From assembly GCA_030248195.1 (NCBI GenBank), contig JASAND010013128.1:1-64000 (forward strand): a DNA stretch of 64,000 nt, in the 5' to 3' direction. The stretch is from Trissonchulus latispiculum (lineage: Eukaryota > Nematoda > Enoplea > Enoplida > Ironidae). The notes under the pieces were generated by a model that made no database searches, was not told the origin of the DNA, and saw only the letters and a program-made list of their open reading frames with translations. Below are positions 57,731-64,000 of the stretch, piece after piece; the first letter of the stretch is position 1; each line of letters starts with the position of its first letter. The position numbers were made by a program, and so were the translations under genes.

Positions 57731-60700
57731 CTAAAAACAGGAGAAATCTTTAAAAAAGGGAAATAACCGAGTTACATGAAAAATGCTCCTCCGGTGCTTG
57801 GAAGCTTAGCACGGGTGATGGTGGGTTGGAAAATTAAGGTAGGGCTAGTCTTAAAATAACGTGTGTCTCCTTAGCGAACAAAGTCTTTGATCCAGTGCTG
57901 GAGGAACTGTTTGATCCAGAAAGAGCAAGCAAAACTATGCATGAGTCACAAACACTTAGCTTTGAGTTACGCATGGTTCGACTAAAGAAATTGACTTTTT
58001 TATTGGTTCGCCAAAAGTCGCTTTGCGAACCAAGTTTTGAGTTATCCGCTCATTTTGTGAAAGCTGATAGTCCTTCAAGTGTACTCAATGTGTCACTCTT
58101 TAGAATTCAACGGAAATTTTAGAGAAAAGTGGAATTTTTAATTAGAATCACTGGTGAAAATACTTAGTCTAATCAAGAGTACATAATATAAGAGTGTGCC
58201 ACTAGGCGTTAGGTGCGAGCTTTAGAACACAAACATAGTGCATAAATTTCTTTGAAGTGATAGGTCCAATTTGGGGGGGGTCAGCCGTTAGCGAACAGAG
58301 CATAGTTTTTGCTCTGATAACAGAGACTAGGCTTAGTGTCGTACTCTTATCATTATGTACTCTTGATAATATCAAGAGTACATAATATAAGAGTGTGCCA
58401 CTAGGCACACTATATTATCAGAGCAAAAACTATGCCCTGCACGCTAACGGCCCCCCCGCAAATCAGACCCTAGTGACCCCCCACCCGCAAATCAGTACCT
58501 AGTCTAAACGGGGGAACGCTCACTCGCTCTATGTTTATGTGCTTAAGGGGGGTTGTCGCTTTTTTGGGCGAATTTTTTTACCTTCTCCGATTTCGCTCAT
58601 TTTTTCATATTTTGTACTCCCAATGGGTCCGCGAATCAAGACAAGTGTGTTTTGCGTAATATTGCTCCTATCGTTTTGTAGACCCCTTTAAATGTGACCC
58701 CGACATGTGTTAAGCATAGGAAAATGGAAAAGTTACGTTAAAAGTTTGTGTCCGAAAAATTTTTCGCTGTGTAAGAGACTCAGCTCTGAAATTTTGCACA
58801 CTTGTTAAGGACATAATGTAGAGTGCAGCCAGTTACTTTGGTGAAATTCGGTTGAGAATTAAAATTTTGGCAAATTCTTAACTTCAGAATTTGTGAAATT
58901 TTTGACAAAATCCTAATTCTTAACAGAATTTCACCAAAGTAACTCGCTGCACTCTACATTATGTCCTTAACAAGCGTGCAAAATTTCAGAGCTGAGTCAA
59001 TAGTACAGGAGAAATGAAATGGGAGCAGTTTGGGCAAATTTTGGATTCCATTCTTGAACCTCTTGTCAAAAATTTGACACTTAGCTGTCATTAACTGTCA
59101 ATGATATTAAGCTGTCAAACTTAATGATCTTAAGCTATCAAATTAATGAGTTGTCAGGCTTATTTGTGATTAACGTACCATCTGTCTGTTTGACTGTGTG
59201 TTAGAGTGTGGCTAATTTTAAAATTTCTTCTTACAATCTGCCTATTAAATTTCAGACTTATCATACCACCTGTCAGCTACCATCTTTTAATTTCTATCTT
59301 AACTTAATGACTTATGCTTCCAAATAAAATTAATTGCTTTTGGACTCCTTAATTGCTTTTGGGCAAATATAGGATTCCTCAATTTAATAGCTTTTGGCTA
59401 AAATTTTAATTCCTCAAGTCTAACATGTTTTGGGTAAATGTTCAAAGAATCTAACAAGATGAAATTGTGTGGGCTAATTTCTGATTCCTCAAATTTAATT
59501 GCAGGAAAAGTTAATTACTTTTGGGTTGATATAGAATTCCACAAAGCTTATATGATTAATTACTTTTGGGCTAATATAGAATTCCTCAAAACATATTTGC
59601 ATGGAATTGGTTTGGGCTAATTTCTGATTCCTCAAACATTATTGCTTAGGGAACGGTTTGAAAACCTTAAAGCTACATGAGAGATTTATTGATGTGGGCT
59701 AACTTTCAATTCCTCAAACTTAATAGCTTGTGGGTTGACATAGAATTCCTCAAACTTAATTGCATGAAAAATTAATTGACGTGGGCTAATATAGAATTCC
59801 TCAACCTTAATAGCTTTTGGGTTGATATAGGATTCTTCAAGTTTAATTGTATGAAAGATTAATGAGTTTTGGGAGAATTTTCGATTCCTCAAAAGCTTAC
59901 TTGTATGAATAAAGTTGGGCTAGTTCCTGATTCCTTAAAGCTTATGATTAATAGCTTTTGGGCTAACTTCTGGTTCCTCAAAAGTTATGGGTTGGCGGGT
60001 TAATTTGGTTGCTCAACTTAATGTGAACACTTAGACTTGGTTTTGACTTTCGCTAGTCATAAACTTACAGAGGAAAATAACAAAAAAGTTACTTAGTGAA
60101 TTAAAGAACATGAGTAGAGTAGATGTTTCTGAAATAAAATGCAAAGACTACACTAACGATTTAAAACCAAACATGGAAGCCAAACCTTCATGGCATTAAA
60201 CTAAACGAGTATTTCTCTCTGTGAATAAAAGGACAGATGTTTACTGAAGAATGAAGGAGCAGATGCAGACTTAAAGAAATTAAAAATATGAAACTAAGGA
60301 GAATTGCATGAATTGTTACACATGCTATTAATCAAACACACGCAGAGATATTTTTGACAAATAGTAAGAATAAATATTGACAAGAGTAAATGTAACTTGC
60401 AAGAATTAACTCATTTAATTGCAGCAACAACAAACGTTCTATTTACAACAAATCATGCCAAACAAAACTAAACTGGTGTGATTGTCCAGGAAATCAGCAG
60501 AACATCCAAAGCAACATGCAGTCATATCAACAAGTGGGGAAACAAATCTCAAGTTTAATATAATGCATGCATGAACAATTTACGTATTTTTGTTCTATGT
60601 TGGGCTTATAAGTTTTACGTTACATATTTTATAATTCCGGATACTCAAGTATTGTTATTTCTCTGATCACATATTATTATGCCAGTGTATTACTATCCAC

Positions 60701-60764
60701 TACTTTCACTATCCTGTCTACTATTATTTCTATATGTTTGTAGACATACCAATTAAGAAAACCA

Positions 60765-61058
60765 TTACGGACAATCGGGTCTTGTTATGCAATGAGATGG
60801 AGCATCAATTTCTGGAACATGAGGTCTTGGCGGTAAACCACACTCACGTCTACGTCTGAGAGTTTCTTCATCCATATGGCATAGTTCATCATAGACTTGC
60901 TCGATAGCGTTACGTGAATGTGGTAGTGGAGCACTTGTCCAGGTTTTATTGCCGATAACCATGACTGCACCCCATCGACCAGTAGTCCATACCTGAACTG
61001 GTGGTGATTGGCGTAGGGTCTTTTGTAGGAATTCGTTTAACTGAGTGCGGTTAGACAT
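60765..61058 (-). CDS. 97-residue ORF of unknown function (copy D)
   Basis: Mirror copy of the ORF at 37877-38170, identical over all 97 codons at the protein level. Its retention as an open frame in both palindrome arms could reflect recent duplication or arm-to-arm conversion rather than selection. The family is not recognised. Confidence 0.5.
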   Translation of the reverse strand: MSNRTQLNEFLQKTLRQSPPVQVWTTGRWGAVMVIGNKTWTSAPLPHSRNAIEQVYDELCHMDEETLRRRRECGLPPRPHVPEIDAPSHCITRPDCP

Positions 61059-61136
61059 GGTAAGATATGCATACTACTGCTAGGCTAGTACTAAGGGTCA
61101 GTCTTCTTATTGACTAGAGTTATCATATCAGAGAGA

Positions 61137-63869
61137 ATAAAGTTTGTCGGAAGTTTTTTGGCACCCGAGAATATATGATAACTTTTAAAACTCCTATTTT
61201 AAAACGTCATTTGGACGTGAGCCTTGAGGTGAAATTCCTCAACAACCGTAACGACATACGACTTAATTTGAATCCACCACTAATTGAAACAATCAGTTAC
61301 GGTCGGTTCAGTTGCGTTTTGTATAAGATTAAAGCCACTTCAGCTTCTTTGAAGATTGTGCATAATTATGTAATATTACATTTGGTTGCTGATATTATAG
61401 AATACACTTAAAATTTGTGTCGATAGAGCGCTAAAACAATACAGGTTAATGGTTTGTGTAACGGCACTTTGGTTAGTGTAACGGCACTTTTAGTTTGTGT
61501 AACGGCACTTACGGTTTGTGTAACGGTACTGTTGGTTTGTGTAACGGGACGGTTTGTGTAACGGGAAAACACCTAAACACCAACACTAATGGTTGTTCGA
61601 CCTGATGTGATCATATTGATTTGATCTAAAATCGACATTTACATAGCAAGCAGGTTCCATTTATGCCTAAAATCTTTAGCATGTCTAACGTCCGTTCCAA
61701 CACAAACATGTTCAGAAACAATTTGATAACTAGCATCCGTTCATAAAGCTCCTTCTGGGGTTTAACTGTACGACATGATGGGATTAGAGTTGTGAACGAT
61801 ACGTACATTAACGCGCGTGGAAGTCGGAGGTTCCACTTTTTCTGGGCCATATTTGGCATGCACATAGCTAATAGGAACAGAAAAGAGTACGGAAAAATAC
61901 CGACTTTTTTATTTATAGAAAATGTTTTTAAACGTTAAAGCATGCAAATGTATGTACTCAACATAGTCTCCTATGCTCCTGTTTTGCTATTTTTCTTAAG
62001 ATGGTAAAAGAGAAGTTACTCATAGGTTAGCACAAAAGAAACCTCAATAATAGGCCTTTTTAATGATATGGAATTAATGGGATGATGCCCTTTAGCATAT
62101 GAATAAATAGCTCGAAAGTGTTGCCCTCACCATGTCAGCTGTTTGTCAAAAACAGCCCAACTTTACAGGCTTATATTTCCAAATTGGCTGAACCGAATTC
62201 CTCCATATTTGGCAATGTAAGTACAATGCATAGACCCTACAATTGAGCAAAGTATAAGCGAAATTAAATAAACAGCGATTTTTAAGCCGCGTGATTTACG
62301 GAGCTTAAACGACTTAAACGAAGAAATGCACGTCTGAATGGCCACTTTAAAAGCTTCATAACTTCCGCAATTTTGAGAGAGGTCATTTATATATCATTCG
62401 AAAGCTCATAAGGAGCATATTAATACTAACATGTCAAAACAACTGTATTTGTTTTTGAAAAATAAGTAATGTCTAACAATGGTATGACGCTTCAGCTATT
62501 GACTTGAGATAGCAACTCTTTTCGAGATTTTAAATTAAAATTAGCAATTGTCCCTTGATATGGTAACAATTTCGACGATTTTAACTTTAAATAAGTAATT
62601 TTCCGTTGGCTGGGGAAACTATGTAGAACATTTGGGAATATAATTCTTTTACGCCAGTATATTATTACCTATAGATTATCACATGTTATCATAAACCAGC
62701 TTGTAAATTTCAGTACTGGTGCTTGCAACAGTTTACTCTGTAGCTGAAAAGAATTGGTTTCATGATCAAGTACTCCAAAATAGTTGTTGAAATAAAGAAA
62801 TTTAATGTAAATATAACAGCTTGCTAAAGTCAAGAAAACTTCGAGTTTAGTTTCGGGTATCAAAACCTAAGTTATAGCTACTATCTAGTCTCATCGATGA
62901 CCGTTGACCGATGTAAGCAATTCAAACTACATTCGTTCCACTCTCATGGCAGACGGGCAAAGAAAGTATATTTATCTATTTAATGATCCAGTCAGTGATT
63001 ACAGTTTAATATTGAATCTTGGTTTGTCATCCAACTCCAGCATTTTAAGAGAAAACTATAAATTTGCCTGATTTCCCTCAAAATATTCTGTTTGTGGCGT
63101 TGAAGTGTAGTTCCGTAGTGTAGCGTTTGGGTTGCTTTAATTTTGGGCGTTTTTTCTGAACTGAAAATCGAAGCGCAAAACCCTGAAAAATAGCCACAGG
63201 CATTTTTCTAAAATGAGTGTGTAAAAGCCGCTTTCGAGTTATTTGAATGAGTTGTTAGAATCTGTGTTCAAAACAATCTGGCTTTGATTTTACAAATCTC
63301 ATATTTTTGGAGCTGTGCCTATGCCGATGCCGCTGCGCAGAGAACTCTCCATTGGGCATAACACGCCCTACAGGACTACAAATGCAGACAAATCTTGACC
63401 CTCGGACCAGTGCTGATGAAGCTGTCGACATCTTGCACTACTTGACTTTTCGAATGGTCAGTTTTAGACAAAGTAAATTAATTTTCGCTGTTATCTCCTA
63501 AACCGTAATGCTTTACTCTGAAGAGTAAAGTTGTAAGTCTTCGTCTTCATGACTATAAATTTGTCCTGTAGAGTGATCACAGCGCAAGTTATGGCGGATA
63601 AACGCTAATTTCTACAATACACATATTCTCAAACCGCGAATTTTCTGAAATGTTTTCCAGCCTGAATGAGGCTACTGCAGCAAATTTGAATGAATTTCAA
63701 CGATAAATTAGCTTTTCAAGCCAAAAATACGCGAACCCGAACCAGCACAACAATAAATTTTAACTCGATCAAAGCTCGGGCAGGCCCGAATCTGAAGCCC
63801 GCTTCACTAGCCTAGCACAGCCCTTTGTTTGATGGCAAAATTAAATTAGTTGTAATGCTTGACGCCGGG
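61137..63869. other. Outer right-arm sequence without recognised genes
   Basis: Mirror of 35061-37800. The frames at 61175-61411, 61626-61865 and 62163-62345 are shadows of the left-arm frames. No family recognised. Confidence 0.5.
61450..61568 (-). repeat. Tandem GCCGTTACACAAACC repeats, right arm
   Basis: Mirror of 37366-37495 with the same unit number within counting error, plus a few substitutions (for example TTGGTTAGTGTAACG). Confidence 0.85.
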
Positions 63870-64000
63870 CCTAATTTGGGTGGCATCCATGTTCAAAACT
63901 TTACGGTAACGGTTGTCCCTGGTCCAGAATCGAAAATCGGTCCGAGCATTCAGTAGTTTATAGTAATCGTTTGCAATCTCAAGTGCACCTAAACCATCGG

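Larger units (their letters stand above)
56296..61136 (-). repeat. X repeat unit, copy D (inverted relative to C)
   Basis: Mirror image of copy C in the right palindrome arm, and collinear with it over the full length. It carries an intact 97-residue ORF (60765-61058) and the least damaged second coiled-coil exon. It differs from C by scattered substitutions and small indels. For example, C has an extra base in the second exon that D lacks, so the two are not simply the same molecule read twice. Confidence 0.9.
49799..64000. repeat. Right arm of a giant palindrome
   Basis: Reverse complement of 34921-49107, starting at ATGTGCAGTTGG near 49799 and still matching at the window edge. The arms look identical over the first 230 bp next to the spacer. 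Identity falls to roughly 94 percent by eye in the sample around 63700-63850 against 35060-35220. Small indels and frame differences occur elsewhere, such as near 52895 against 46010. Confidence 0.95.

Noticed and set aside
34921..64000. Dismissing the palindrome as an assembly fold-back
   Set aside because: The arms carry several percent divergence in places, private indels and an asymmetric breakpoint, which simple read fold-back would not create. It is kept as a finding, with the read-level check stated.
1..64000. tRNA, rRNA or telomeric repeats
   Set aside because: No cloverleaf box pairs, rRNA-like blocks or simple telomere arrays were seen. The AACCGG arrays are transposon ends, not telomeres.

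Overview
This is eukaryotic, almost certainly animal, nuclear DNA: AT-rich, intron-bearing and dominated by transposable elements. It has one clearly intact host gene with GT-AG introns (adenine phosphoribosyltransferase, minus strand, 27969-29688). It also has isolated host exons and remnants of hAT, PIF/Harbinger-like, non-LTR, Penelope-like and Polinton/virus-like elements. I cannot fix the species. No tRNA, rRNA, CRISPR array or bacterial operon was seen, and most short open frames are chance or repeat frames.

The outstanding feature is architecture. A repeat unit, here called X (about 4.8 kb), occurs four times as two inverted pairs: copy A (1-5350, +) with copy B (15350-22540, -), and copy C (37801-42634, +) with copy D (56296-61136, -). 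A and B enclose about 10 kb of unrelated sequence. C and D lie inside a much larger palindrome: 34921-49107 is repeated in reverse at 49799-64000 around a 691-bp spacer, giving arms of at least 14.2 kb, with the right arm still running at the window edge. A and B share changes that C and D lack, and the reverse, so each inverted pair has evolved as a pair.

X carries a 97-residue unknown ORF at its outer end, a minisatellite built on a GAGGAATTC/AGCTATTAA motif, a 230-bp hairpin, head-to-head hairpin-element ends, and two exons of a coiled-coil protein gene with good splice sites near its inner end.

Layout: 1-5350 X(A); 5351-15349 TE-rich interior with a LINE 3' fragment, an inverted-repeat element holding a Penelope-like RT fragment, a LINE RNase H fragment and an orphan PARP exon ending at the catalytic Glu; 15350-22540 X(B), carrying a 1753-bp PIF/Harbinger-like insertion with a TTA target duplication; 22541-24300 virus-like remnant with a packaging-ATPase fragment; 25099-27237 hAT element; 27969-29688 APRT; 30300-34900 MITEs, an hAT element and low-complexity repeats; 34921-64000 the palindrome, including mirrored LINE endonuclease fragments and a mirrored nested hAT insertion.

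The only gene I would expect to be expressed and functional from sequence alone is APRT (purine salvage). The remaining coding pieces are fragments or unknowns.
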